In this document: positions 27,407-35,834 of the stretch, one piece after another
How positions within the stretch are numbered: position 1 is the stretch's first letter
How the letters are laid out: every line of letters begins with the position of its first letter
Assembly: GCF_035609205.1 (NCBI RefSeq)
Contig: NZ_CP141184.1
Location: forward strand, 1,054,001-1,118,000
Direction of reading: 5' to 3'
Source of the DNA: Hymenobacter sp. GOD-10R
GTDB taxonomy: Bacteria > Bacteroidota > Bacteroidia > Cytophagales > Hymenobacteraceae
DNA: 64,000 nucleotides
Program-made: the position numbers and the translations under genes
The notes under the pieces: generated by a model
The model's database searches: none
What the model saw: only the letters and a program-made list of their open reading frames with translations
Told to the model about the DNA's origin: nothing

Positions 27407-28282
27407 ATGACCTACTCTCTCGAAAACGACCAATGCCGCGTTGGGGTGCAAACCCAAGGCGCTGAGCTCAGCAGCTTTGTCCGCAAAGACCTCGGCAACC
27501 TCGAATACATGTGGCAGGCTGACCCCGCTGTGTGGGCGCGGCATGCGCCGGTGCTGTTTCCCATCGTGGGGCGGTTGCCGCAGGATACGTACCAGTACAA
27601 GGGCCAGTCGTACAAACTCTCGCAACACGGCTTTGCCCGCGACCAGGAGTTTACCCTAGCCCAGCAAACCGCTGATACGCTCATATTCGAGCTGCGCGCT
27701 GATGAAAAAAGCCGCGCTGTGTATCCCTTCGATTTTGTGCTGCGCATTTCGTATCGGCTGAAGGATACCACCCTTACTGTAGGTTGGGAAGTGCAGAATC
27801 CCGCCAGCGAGGAACTGCTGTTTAGCATCGGGGCGCACCCAGCTTTTCGGTGCCCACTGCTGCCCGGCGAGCAGTTCGAGGACTACTACTTTGCCTTCGA
27901 TGCACCCGAAACGTTCGAGCGCTACTTGCTGGAAGGTGGCTTGCTCAACGGCGAAACCGAACCCGCGCTGACCAATGCCACCGAGCTGCCGCTCACCTAC
28001 GAGCTGTTCGCTCAAGATGCGCTGGTGCTGAAGAAGTTTGATTTCTCAAAACTAGCCCTGCGAAAATATGGTTCGGAACGCGCCGTGAGCATGCGCTTCG
28101 ATGGATTCCCCTACCTAGGTCTCTGGACGAAAGGGCCCGGCGCCGAATTTGTCTGCATCGAGCCGTGGCAAGGTATTGCTAGCTCCGTGGGCGACTCAGG
28201 CGAGCTAGCCGATAAGGAAGGCATCTTGACCCTAGCTCCTAGGCAGAACTTCACGGCCGAATACACGATAACGGTGGAGTAG
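27407..28282 (+). CDS. Aldose 1-epimerase family protein (LacX-like)
   Basis: Galactose-mutarotase-like beta-sandwich enzyme that interconverts sugar anomers. Catalytic-type residues are in SQHGFARDQEF (His) and SIGAHPAFRCPL (His), with a C-terminal CIEPWQGIASSVGDSGEL segment carrying the conserved Glu-Pro-Trp. 291 residues is normal for the LacX subgroup. Sugar specificity is not known. It follows the NadR-like gene by 47 bases but has no evident functional link. Confidence 0.87.
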   Translation: MTYSLENDQCRVGVQTQGAELSSFVRKDLGNLEYMWQADPAVWARHAPVLFPIVGRLPQDTYQYKGQSYKLSQHGFARDQEFTLAQQTADTLIFELRADEKSRAVYPFDFVLRISYRLKDTTLTVGWEVQNPASEELLFSIGAHPAFRCPLLPGEQFEDYYFAFDAPETFERYLLEGGLLNGETEPALTNATELPLTYELFAQDALVLKKFDFSKLALRKYGSERAVSMRFDGFPYLGLWTKGPGAEFVCIEPWQGIASSVGDSGELADKEGILTLAPRQNFTAEYTITVE

Positions 28283-28330
28283 CAACGCACTCGTCCGCGT
28301 TTCCGCCAGGATTTTTAAGCACCTAGTAGC

Positions 28331-28750
28331 ATGCCTTCTCTCGTTACTATTCGCACAATTCAGCCCGAGGACACGTACTGGCTGCGGCATTCGGTGCTGT
28401 GGCCCGAGAAGCCGCTTGACTACGTCAAGATTGCGGAAGACAACGAAGGCTTACACTTCGGTGCCTTTCAGGAAGAACAGTTAGTAGGAGTCATCTCCTT
28501 GTTCGTGAATGGCGAGGCTGCGCGGTTTCGGAAGTTCGCCGTCGATCCTCGCTACCAACGCCTAGGTATTGGCTCGGAATTGCTGACGCGGGTGATGCAA
28601 GAAGCTTCACAACAAGGTGCCCGCACTATTGCATGTGATGCGCGCCAAGAAGCAACCGGTTTGTACTATAAGTTCGGTATGCTGCCAGAAGGCCCCGAGT
28701 TCTACAAAGGCCCTATTGCCTACGTACGCATGCAGAAGGCACTACCGTAG
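28331..28750 (+). CDS. GNAT N-acetyltransferase
   Basis: Small acetyl-CoA-dependent acetyltransferase of 139 residues. The central EEQLVGVISLFVNGEAARFRKFAVDPRYQRLGIGSELL stretch contains the Q-x-x-G-x-G acetyl-CoA loop (RYQRLGIGSELL), and ATGLYYKFGM is the common ending. The acceptor is unknown. It lies 48 bases behind the aldose epimerase gene. Confidence 0.86.
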   Translation: MPSLVTIRTIQPEDTYWLRHSVLWPEKPLDYVKIAEDNEGLHFGAFQEEQLVGVISLFVNGEAARFRKFAVDPRYQRLGIGSELLTRVMQEASQQGARTIACDARQEATGLYYKFGMLPEGPEFYKGPIAYVRMQKALP

Positions 28751-28881
28751 TTTACGTTTATTACTTCCCAAAAGCGAGGGCCCTTTCGGCTATCCATATT
28801 GCGCACAGTCAGCCTAGCTGAATGGGCAAGAAGGGATAACAGAAAGGGCCTGTCTCGTCTTCGAGACGTTTGGGGATCGTG

Positions 28882-29124
28882 CTACGATAGCAGGGGCGTG
28901 CTTGGGTGCGGCGTTTTGGGGCGCCGGTTATAGTCGGGCTCCCAATCGTTGATGGGGCGGCTGATGCCGGGGGGGAGGTCTAGGTCCGGGAGGCCGCCGT
29001 CGAGTGGTTCGCCTCCATCATCGTCATTATCGGGCGAGGGTGGGCGCTGGAACCGACGACGCGGCACCACCATGAAGTAGGCCAAAATGGCAAGTACCAC
29101 GAGCGTGTAGATTAAGCTGATCAT
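28882..29124 (-). CDS. Small membrane-anchored proline-rich protein
   Basis: About 80 residues, not recognised. One transmembrane helix (ISLIYTLVVLAILAYFMVV) at the start is followed by a basic patch (PRRRF) and a disordered, acidic and proline-rich tail (PDNDDDGGEPLDGG, PDYNRRPKTPHP). ATG at 29124 is chosen because the upstream extension is weakly hydrophobic and without homology clues. It ends beside a hairpin GTCTCG/CGAGAC (28852-28867). Confidence 0.5.
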   Translation of the reverse strand: MISLIYTLVVLAILAYFMVVPRRRFQRPPSPDNDDDGGEPLDGGLPDLDLPPGISRPINDWEPDYNRRPKTPHPSTPLLS

Positions 29125-29291
29125 GGCAGGCGAAATAAAGACGAATCGGTAGGAAGATGGTCTCGCGGACAGTAGAAAGATAACGGGAGAAAGTGCGGAG
29201 TTGTTTTCGATTGCGACCAAAAAAACGGGCGCCTATTCTCATACCTAAGGTAGATGATTTTCAGACGAAAATAAAGAACCCGTTACCGCAG

Positions 29292-29323
29292 TTTGGAACT
29301 AGCAACGGCGCGGTCTAGTTTTG
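29292..29323 (+). promoter_or_regulatory. Bacteroidota-type promoter of the thiamine receptor gene
   Basis: TTTG at 29292-29295, then 20 bases, then TAGTTTTG at 29316-29323: a full match to the Bacteroidota housekeeping promoter (TTTG, about 20 bases, TAnnTTTG). Transcription would start just before the riboswitch. Confidence 0.78.
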
Positions 29324-29339
29324 CAGCCTAGTACAAGTT

Positions 29340-29428
29340 TAGGGGTGCCTACTGTTTCAGTAATGAAACCAGTTGGGCTGAGATCATACCCATTGAACCT
29401 GATCCGGGTAATGCCGGCGAAGGGAACA
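29340..29428 (+). promoter_or_regulatory. TPP (THI-box) riboswitch
   Basis: The leader carries the classic thiamine-pyrophosphate aptamer elements: GGGGTGCC at its 5' side, CTGAGA (29378-29383) followed by TCATACCC, ACCTGATCCGGGTAATGCC, and the closing GCGAAGGGAA. This is a textbook match. It lies 17 bases past the promoter and about 73 bases ahead of the TonB-dependent receptor, so high TPP should reduce its expression. No classical terminator is evident in the gap, so control of translation is likely. Confidence 0.94.
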
Positions 29429-29501
29429 AACGATCCGCGAACGTAACTGCCTGCTGCGCTGACCCCTGGCGCTGGGTTCGTTCTACCTTATCAAGTTCTT
29501 C

Positions 29502-31988
29502 TTGAAACACTTCTTCCTTTCGGGCGCGGCGCTTCTGGCGCTACCGCTTTCGACTTGGGCACAAGGACCCGTGTCGGGCTCCGTGACAGACGCTCGTACG
29601 GGTGCCACGTTGCCGGGCGCTACTGTGCTGCTAGATGGCGCACCCGTTTCCACAGCTGCGGATGCTAATGGGGCTTTTACGGTACCTAGCGTACCCGCTG
29701 GCCCGCACGAACTGCGTATCACCTTCATCGGGTACCAAGCCCTTGTCCGCCGTATTGAAGGCCAGCCCACGGCTCAACAACTCACGCTCAGCCTACAGCC
29801 AAGCGGGGTGCTGACCGGCGAAGCCCTCGTGACGGCCTCGCGTGCCAACGAGCGCACCGCTACCGCTTACACCAACCTCAGCCGCCAAGACCTAGCCAAG
29901 CGCAACTTCGGCCAAGATCTACCTTACCTGCTCGACCAAACGCCATCGGTGGTGGTAAACTCCGACGCCGGCGCGGGCGTGGGCTACACGGATATTCGCA
30001 TTCGAGGCACGAGCAACACGGGCATCAACATGACCATCAACGGGGTGCCGTTGAACGACCCCGAGTCGCACGGTTCCTTCCTCGTGAACCTGCCCGACCT
30101 AGCTTCGTCGGTGAACAGCTTGCAAGTGCAGCGCGGCGTAGGTACCAGCCAGAACGGCGGCGCGGCGTTTGGCGCCAGCATCAATATCTCGACCCTCGAT
30201 GTGCGCCGCGAGGCCTACGCCGAAACCCAGAACACCTACGGCTCCTATAACACGTGGCGCAACAACGTGTCGTTCGGAACGGGATTGCTCGGCGGGCACT
30301 TCATGGTCGATGGGCGTTTGTCGCGCGTGGCTTCGGATGGCTACATGAACCGAGGTTCCTCGGATCTAAAGTCCTACTATTTCTCAGCCGGCTATCAGGC
30401 CAAGAACACGCTGCTGAAGTTTATCACCTTCTCAGGCCGCGAGAAAACCTATCAGGCCTGGAACGGCGTGCCCGAGCCTGCCATCACCGGCAACCGGGCG
30501 CTGTTGCAGAACTACATCGACAACGGCGAGTTGAGCGAGGCCGACGCGGCGCGGGTGCTGCAAGAAGGCCGGCGCTACAGCTACTACACCTACGATAACC
30601 AAACCGATAACTACCAGCAGAATCACTATCAACTGCACCTTTCGCAGGGGCTAGGAGAGAATTGGAATATTGGAGCCGCGCTGCACCTTACGCGGGGCTT
30701 CGGCTACTACGAAAACTACCGCACGAATCGGCGTTTTTCGGCTTATAACCTAGCTAATGTGGTTATCGGCGGCGACACCATCACGCGCACCAACCTCATT
30801 GACCGCAAGTGGCTCGATAACTACTTCTACGGTGGCACCTTCGCGCTCAACTACCAACCCCGCGACAACGACAAGCTGCAAGCAACCTTCGGCGGCGCTT
30901 GGAACCGCTTCGACAACGACCACTACGGCGAGGTGATTTGGGCGCAGTACGCTTCTAACGGCAACATCCGCCACCGCTACTACTTCAACGACGCTACTAA
31001 AACCGACTACAACGCCTACGCCCGCGCCACGTGGCAGGTGCTGCCCAAGCTAGGTGTGTACGGCGACGTGCAGGTGCGCCACATCACGTACAACATCAAC
31101 GGCATCGAGGATGACCAGAACGACGTGACGACCCGCGCCCGCTACACGTTCTTCAATCCCAAAGCCGGTGCAACCTATGCGTTGGCCGAGGGGCAGCAGC
31201 TCTACGCCAGCTTCGCCGTGGGCCAGCGTGAGCCCATCCGCGCCGACTTTACCGACCGCCCCGCCGGCGACCAAACTGCCAAAGCCGAGCGCCTAAACGA
31301 CTTCGAAGCCGGTTACCGCCTCAATAGGTCTGATGCAAACCTGCTAGGTCAGCGCACAGCGTTGCGTTTGGAGGCCAATTACTTCTACATGCACTATCGC
31401 AACCAGCTAGTAGCCACGGGCCAGCTCAACGACGTAGGCACGGCCCTGCGGACCAACGTGGCACGCAGCTACCGCACGGGCTTAGAGCTAACAGGCTCTG
31501 CTTCGGCCAATGACAAAATCAGCCTGAGCAGTACCATCACGGTGAGCCGTAACCGCATCCTAGGCTACCGCGACGTAACGTATGATGCTGATTATAATCC
31601 TGTAGTAGCGGAGGCCCGCACCTCTACTATTTCGTACTCGCCCTCGGTGGTTTCGGCGCACACGTTGGAAGGACAGCCGCTGAAAGGTTTGCGTGTGGCA
31701 CTGCTTTACAAAACCGTTAGCCGCCAGTACCTCGACAATTCGGCCAACTATGGCCGCCGCATCATGCCCTACCAGGTAATGGATTTTCGGGTGCGCTACT
31801 CGATTCATCCCACGTTCGTGAAGGAGATTGAGCTAGGTCTGCTAGTGAATAACGTGCTGAATCGCAAGTACGTCGCTAACGGCTACACCTACAGCTACCT
31901 AGGTGCCAGCGGCGGCCTCGATACCTTCAACTGGTATTTCCCGCAAGCTACGCGCAACGTGCTGGCTTCCGTCGGTGTGAAGTTTTAA
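29502..31988 (+). CDS. TonB-dependent receptor, thiamine-riboswitch controlled
   Basis: Outer-membrane, energy-coupled uptake receptor. A signal peptide (KHFFLSGAALLALPLSTWAQ) is followed by a carboxypeptidase-regulatory-like domain (VSGSVTDARTGATLPGATVL), a TonB plug (ASRANERTATAYTNLSRQDL, NQGGASFGASINIST-like) and a ~600-residue barrel ending in a Phe (VGVKF). A TPP riboswitch in its leader strongly suggests it imports thiamine or a precursor; this link is known in Bacteroidota genomes. The start codon is TTG, which is unusual and supported by the signal peptide beginning there. No other thiamine gene is in the window. Confidence 0.9.
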   Translation: MKHFFLSGAALLALPLSTWAQGPVSGSVTDARTGATLPGATVLLDGAPVSTAADANGAFTVPSVPAGPHELRITFIGYQALVRRIEGQPTAQQLTLSLQPSGVLTGEALVTASRANERTATAYTNLSRQDLAKRNFGQDLPYLLDQTPSVVVNSDAGAGVGYTDIRIRGTSNTGINMTINGVPLNDPESHGSFLVNLPDLASSVNSLQVQRGVGTSQNGGAAFGASINISTLDVRREAYAETQNTYGSYNTWRNNVSFGTGLLGGHFMVDGRLSRVASDGYMNRGSSDLKSYYFSAGYQAKNTLLKFITFSGREKTYQAWNGVPEPAITGNRALLQNYIDNGELSEADAARVLQEGRRYSYYTYDNQTDNYQQNHYQLHLSQGLGENWNIGAALHLTRGFGYYENYRTNRRFSAYNLANVVIGGDTITRTNLIDRKWLDNYFYGGTFALNYQPRDNDKLQATFGGAWNRFDNDHYGEVIWAQYASNGNIRHRYYFNDATKTDYNAYARATWQVLPKLGVYGDVQVRHITYNINGIEDDQNDVTTRARYTFFNPKAGATYALAEGQQLYASFAVGQREPIRADFTDRPAGDQTAKAERLNDFEAGYRLNRSDANLLGQRTALRLEANYFYMHYRNQLVATGQLNDVGTALRTNVARSYRTGLELTGSASANDKISLSSTITVSRNRILGYRDVTYDADYNPVVAEARTSTISYSPSVVSAHTLEGQPLKGLRVALLYKTVSRQYLDNSANYGRRIMPYQVMDFRVRYSIHPTFVKEIELGLLVNNVLNRKYVANGYTYSYLGASGGLDTFNWYFPQATRNVLASVGVKF

Positions 31989-32012
31989 CGCTCGAAAAAC
32001 AACGTTTAAACC

Positions 32013-32122
32013 CGTCTGTCATCCTGACGCGGGAAGGACCTTATCACATTTGAACGAACCGTTGTTACGACTTCGTTCTGACGTGGTAAGGTCCTTCCCG
32101 CGTCAGGATGACAGGCGTTTTT
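32013..32122. repeat. Long inverted-repeat (REP/MITE-like) element 1 after the receptor gene
   Basis: Arms 32013-32047 and 32083-32117 pair over 35 bp with only G-U type mismatches; inside the 35-base loop, GAACGAA/TTCGTTC adds another 7-bp stem. It begins TGTCATCCTGA, the same core as the element at 51181-51274. The right arm is followed by GTTTTTATTT, so it can also act as the receptor terminator. Confidence 0.82.
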
Positions 32123-32157
32123 ATTTCGATCTGTTCGACCTAGCTCTGGTAACTTCC

Positions 32158-32165
32158 TATCTTTG
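32158..32165 (+). promoter_or_regulatory. Candidate -7 element of the acyl-CoA dehydrogenase gene
   Basis: TATCTTTG exactly matches TAnnTTTG; the ATG at 32190 is 24 bases downstream. A longer reading frame that starts at 32163 would begin inside this element, so the downstream ATG is preferred. Confidence 0.55.
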
Positions 32166-32189
32166 AAAACCACCCCTAACTACTTTGCT

Positions 32190-33425
32190 ATGTCTTCCCA
32201 AGCCGATATTCTCTCTCCGAACGCCAAAGCACACAGCGCGCAACGCGGCTCGACTAACGCCGCCGGCTTCACCGATTATTTCGACCTCGATGGTTTATTG
32301 ACCGAAGAGCATAAGCTCATCCGCCAGAGCATGCGCGATTTTGTGAAGAAAGAGATTTCACCGAACATCGAGCGGTGGGCGCAGGAGACGCATTTCCCTT
32401 CGGAAATCGTGCGCAAGTTTGGGGAGGTAGGGGCCTTTGGTCCAACCATCCCGACGGAGTACGGCGGCGGTGGCCTCGACTACATTAGCTATGGCCTCAT
32501 CATGCAGGAAATCGAGCGCGGTGACTCTGGTATGCGCTCCACGGCTTCGGTGCAAGGCTCGCTGGTGATGTTCCCGATCTACCAATACGGCTCGGAGGAG
32601 CAGCGCCGCAAGTTCTTGCCTAAGCTAGCTTCTGGCGAATGGCTTGGCTGCTTTGGCCTTACCGAACCTGACCACGGCTCCAACCCCAGCGGCATGGTGA
32701 CCAAGTTGGAAGACAAAGGCGACTACTACCTGTTGAACGGCGCCAAGCTTTGGATTTCAAATTCGCCCGAGTGCCAAGTGGCAGTGGTGTGGGCCAAAAA
32801 CGAGGAAGGCCGCATCAAAGGTGTGATTGTGGAGCGCGGCATGGAAGGCTTTACCACGCCCGAAATCCACAACAAGTGGAGCCTGCGCGCCAGCATTACC
32901 GGCGAGCTGGTGTTCGACAACGTGCGTATCCCCAAGGAGAACGTGCTACCCAACGTAGAAGGCTTGCGCGGTCCACTTTCCTGCCTCGACTCGGCGCGCT
33001 ACGGTATTGCCTGGGGCGCTATCGGTGCCGCCATCGACTGCTACGAATCGGCGCTGAAGTACAGCTTGCAGCGCGAACAGTTCGGTAAGCCCATTGCCAG
33101 CTACCAGCTTCAGCAGCGCAAGCTAGCCGAGATGATTACCGAAATCACAAAGGCTCAACTGATGGCGTGGCGCCTAGGTACCCTCAAAAACGAAGGCAAA
33201 GCCACCAGCGCCCAAATCAGCATGGCCAAGCGCAACTCGGTAGCCATGGCGCTAGAAGTAGCCCGCGAAGCCCGCCAGATCCACGGCGGGATGGGCATCA
33301 CCGGCGAGTACCCCATTATGCGCCACATGATGAACCTAGAATCGGTCATCACCTACGAAGGCACGCACGATATCCACCTGCTCATTACGGGTGCAGATAT
33401 TACGGGTATTCAGGCGTTTAAGTAG
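32190..33425 (+). CDS. Acyl-CoA dehydrogenase, glutaryl-CoA dehydrogenase-like
   Basis: FAD enzyme of the acyl-CoA dehydrogenase fold. The GDSGMRSTASVQGSLVMFPIY and GCFGLTEPDHGSNPSGM segments and the catalytic Glu in ITYEGTHDIHLLITG fit glutaryl-CoA dehydrogenases, which oxidise and decarboxylate glutaryl-CoA to crotonyl-CoA in lysine and tryptophan breakdown. ATG at 32190 is used because a TTG nine codons upstream would overlap the -7 element. It is a single gene closed by a strong terminator. Substrate is inferred from resemblance. Confidence 0.87.
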   Translation: MSSQADILSPNAKAHSAQRGSTNAAGFTDYFDLDGLLTEEHKLIRQSMRDFVKKEISPNIERWAQETHFPSEIVRKFGEVGAFGPTIPTEYGGGGLDYISYGLIMQEIERGDSGMRSTASVQGSLVMFPIYQYGSEEQRRKFLPKLASGEWLGCFGLTEPDHGSNPSGMVTKLEDKGDYYLLNGAKLWISNSPECQVAVVWAKNEEGRIKGVIVERGMEGFTTPEIHNKWSLRASITGELVFDNVRIPKENVLPNVEGLRGPLSCLDSARYGIAWGAIGAAIDCYESALKYSLQREQFGKPIASYQLQQRKLAEMITEITKAQLMAWRLGTLKNEGKATSAQISMAKRNSVAMALEVAREARQIHGGMGITGEYPIMRHMMNLESVITYEGTHDIHLLITGADITGIQAFK

Positions 33426-33440
33426 ATTTGTGTACCACTG

Positions 33441-33480
33441 AAGCGGCTGCTCTACCTAGTTGGAGCAGCCGCTTTATTTT
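33441..33480 (+). terminator. Terminator of the acyl-CoA dehydrogenase gene
   Basis: Perfect 12-bp stem AAGCGGCTGCTC/GAGCAGCCGCTT (33441-33452 with 33463-33474) followed by TATTTT, 16 bases past the stop codon. Confidence 0.85.
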
Positions 33481-33485
33481 ATGTA

Positions 33486-34187
33486 ATGGCTATGAAGGTT
33501 TATCTGCTTTGCTTGCTAGTATTTCTCCTTAAGCATGGTAGTTCGTGTGTGGGCCAGCGGATACCCGAAAAGTTGGTTTATCAACTGGCAGAGTCAGTTT
33601 TGGACGATTATCGGCAGCAATTACTTCACTACTTGCAAAAGCAAGCAAAAAGCCAGGTACATGTAGAGCACAAGCCACGTGTAGCTAATGATAGTATAGC
33701 TGCAACTATGCTTGTATTGGATCACATCTACCCAGGCTATGATTCGTATCGGACGCTAAAGATTGAAAATCGGAGCTATGAATTCATTAGAACGTCGCTG
33801 CTTAACTACTTATCACTGGCTGACCTAGCTTATATGCGTCAGCAACTGCCAGACGCCATGAAGTTTAAGTTTGATCAAACGAAACTTCATTCAAAAGGAG
33901 TGAAGATAATAGCATTTGATACACTTACGGCTTTGCGTAAACGTGTAAGCAAGCATATAGAATTACCAGTAGCCGATTTTATAGAATATCGGGTGCGAGA
34001 TACCTTGGTAAAGCAATACGGCAGCAGGGATTTATATAAGATATCCTGTCCACTGCTGTCTGAAAATCACAAACAAGCTGTTATCAACATTGGGTTGCCT
34101 GGTGGCCGGGAAGAGCTGTGCATCTATAGCCGAAAGGGTAAGGTATGGCGTAAGCTGGAGGCGATATTGATAGCATACCACGATTAA
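33486..34187 (+). CDS. Hypothetical secreted protein, AT-richer than its neighbours
   Basis: 233 residues, not recognised. A signal peptide (residues 1-20, KVYLLCLLVFLLKHGSS) is present, with a possible lipid-site Cys at C21 (GSSC), so it may be a lipoprotein. The rest is charged and helix-prone with no known motif. Its base composition is clearly more AT-rich (for example around 33680-33920) than the flanking GC-rich enzymes, and CTAG tetramers are sparse. Horizontal acquisition or fast drift could explain this. No partner is evident. Confidence 0.6.
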   Translation: MAMKVYLLCLLVFLLKHGSSCVGQRIPEKLVYQLAESVLDDYRQQLLHYLQKQAKSQVHVEHKPRVANDSIAATMLVLDHIYPGYDSYRTLKIENRSYEFIRTSLLNYLSLADLAYMRQQLPDAMKFKFDQTKLHSKGVKIIAFDTLTALRKRVSKHIELPVADFIEYRVRDTLVKQYGSRDLYKISCPLLSENHKQAVINIGLPGGREELCIYSRKGKVWRKLEAILIAYHD

Positions 34188-34258
34188 CGCGCTAATCACA
34201 CCACCTATCGTATATATTAGCCACTGATTTCTAACCTAGCTTTTTTAGACACATTGCT

Positions 34259-34603
34259 ATGGCTGCCACGCCTTCCGCCTCTTCTTTAGTTCTACTCGAA
34301 TGTCTGATAGCGGGCACCTCGCACCGTGAGGGCTTGAAGTCTTACGAGCCAAACCTACAACTGGGTCAAGCCCTCACGTTAGCCCGCGAGGCCGATAGCA
34401 CCTACGATGACTGGGCCGTGCGCGTGTACACCGCCGACTCTAACGCCATGTGGCTAGGCTACCTGCCCGAAGGTCGCAACGAAACCGTTGCCCGGCTGCT
34501 TGATGCTGGGTTTAAGCTAGGTGGGCGCCTCACGCACAAAGCGTGGGAAGACGAGTGGCTCTACCTGGAAATGGAAGTGCTGCTCATGGGTGAGCAGCAG
34601 TAA
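34259..34603 (+). CDS. HIRAN-domain protein
   Basis: A stand-alone HIRAN domain: the LLECLIAGTSHREGLKSYEPN opening, LTLAREADSTYDDWAVRVYTADSNAMWLGYLPEG core and final YLEMEVLLMG fit. HIRAN modules bind DNA 3' ends or stalled-fork structures in eukaryotic HLTF and occur alone in bacteria, where their job is uncertain. 114 residues, cytosolic. The stop codon lies in a TAAG repeat (34599-34618). Confidence 0.78.
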   Translation: MAATPSASSLVLLECLIAGTSHREGLKSYEPNLQLGQALTLAREADSTYDDWAVRVYTADSNAMWLGYLPEGRNETVARLLDAGFKLGGRLTHKAWEDEWLYLEMEVLLMGEQQ

Positions 34604-34618
34604 GTAAGTAAGTAAGTA
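34599..34618 (+). repeat. TAAG microsatellite across the HIRAN stop codon
   Basis: Four-and-a-half copies of a 4-base unit (TAAG) begin at the HIRAN stop codon. The next gene, 34625..35047, lies on the other strand. Confidence 0.8.
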
Positions 34619-34624
34619 CTTGCT

Positions 34625-35047
34625 CTATTGCTGGCTCGGCGTCTCCTTCCGCAGCAAGTACCGGACAATGCTGCCTTCCTGTAACGTGTTAACCAATACC
34701 CAGCCCTGGGTACCTAGCTCGTTAAGCTTTTTCACTTCTGCTTGGTAAATGTAGTTGCGGAGGTAACGCGTGCGGCGTACCAGAGTAGAAGTTGAATCGG
34801 CCCGGCCTTGCGCGAGTGTGGCGCTGAGATCTTTCTTGGAAATGCTGGATACGACGAGCTTCGGCAACTCTATGGTTGTAAAGGAGCCATTCGGCTCGAT
34901 AAGCGTTAAGGAAGGCTTCGGCCCAGATATGGCTTCGTTATCTAGCTCACGTACCAACATAACGTACTGTGAAGTAAAAGCTTTCTGAGCATAGCTAGAA
35001 GCACCAATTAACAAGAACAGGCTGGTTGCGGAAAGCAGTTTTAGCAT
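34625..35047 (-). CDS. Hypothetical exported protein
   Basis: 140 residues with a clear signal peptide (LLSATSLFLLIGASSYAQ) but no recognised family. The mature part has charged short strands (FTSQYVMLVRELDNEAIS) and a C-terminal YQAEVKKLNELGTQGWVLVNTLQEGS segment. It resembles small Hymenobacter periplasmic proteins whose function is unknown. Single gene in a divergent arrangement with the 105-residue protein. Confidence 0.6.
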   Translation of the reverse strand: MLKLLSATSLFLLIGASSYAQKAFTSQYVMLVRELDNEAISGPKPSLTLIEPNGSFTTIELPKLVVSSISKKDLSATLAQGRADSTSTLVRRTRYLRNYIYQAEVKKLNELGTQGWVLVNTLQEGSIVRYLLRKETPSQQ

Positions 35048-35379
35048 GAAGCAGGAGAGAAGTTGAGATGAAGAGAATAACAGCAGGAGCTTCGACTAAT
35101 AATACACTATTGGTGGCGCAGGTAGGCGTACGAAGCTAGGCGAAGCGCCAATAGCCACAGCTAGTTTTCCAAGTATTGGATCTACCAAGTTTCATATTGA
35201 TTTGGGGCGGGCGGATCGAGCGTGCAATCAACAACGAAAAACAGGCAGAATAGTATCTTGCTTACATTGTATAGTAAAAATTATATGTTTTGGGATAGTG
35301 GCATGTCCTGTGTTTCTGATAGGCCTAGATCAGCAGCTCTGGTCTTAAGAAAACAGAATCCTATCTAGTATAATCTCTC
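35048..35379. other. Divergent intergenic region
   Basis: 332 bases between the exported unknown (minus) and the YCII-like protein (plus). It should hold two promoters, is AT-rich from about 35250 to 35310, and contains the string TTATATGTTTTG, but no full -7 match or RNA gene was seen. Confidence 0.4.
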
Positions 35380-35697
35380 ATGTCACTCTACGCTTATTTA
35401 CTCCTGCCTGTTGGTGGTACCCTTTCTTGCCCAGAAGCCGCGCAGGCGGAAGCCGATATTTTAGCCGCTCATTTTCGGCATTTGCAACGCCTGCAAGTTG
35501 GCCAGTTGCTCAAACTCGCCGGAGTGGGCGGGCAGGCCAATTTTGGCTTAGTACTATTCGAGGCCGAATCATCGGCGATGGCTGAAGCTGTTATGAACGC
35601 CGACCCGCTGGTGAGCAGCGGCTGCATGACGGCCCAATGCGTGCCCTTTCAGGTAGTGCTCCAAACCGCCGGCGTGCAACTTCATAACGCAGCCTAG
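35380..35697 (+). CDS. YCII-related small protein
   Basis: 105 residues with the opening MSLYAYLLLPVGGTLSCP, then AEADILAAHFRHLQRLQVG and NFGLVLFEAESSAMAEAVMNADPLVSSG: close to the YCII-related ferredoxin-like fold (the [L/V]FEAES.....M..DP signature). The function of this family is not well defined; some members bind or oxidise small molecules. No partner in the operon is visible. Confidence 0.65.
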   Translation: MSLYAYLLLPVGGTLSCPEAAQAEADILAAHFRHLQRLQVGQLLKLAGVGGQANFGLVLFEAESSAMAEAVMNADPLVSSGCMTAQCVPFQVVLQTAGVQLHNAA

Positions 35698-35834
35698 GTA
35701 AGCTGGATTTGTGAAGGCTATGAAAGCTGAACAGTATGTTTGTCAGCTACATAGCCCAAAAATCTGTACTGTTTCAAACTGGCTTGCATAGGCTGATTGC
35801 CGTATAAAGTAGCTCCACCAACCACCCATGAGCT

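Noticed and set aside
28779..28867. Convergent-region inverted repeats GGCCCTTTC/GAAAGGGCC and GTCTCG/CGAGAC as an RNA element
   Set aside because: Arms are short with a 54-base loop and no U-run; best treated as weak terminators for the GNAT and proline-rich genes, so not listed as a separate feature.
30099..31808. Several reverse-strand open frames within the TonB receptor
   Set aside because: They mirror codon pattern of the receptor gene in GC-rich DNA and have no motifs.
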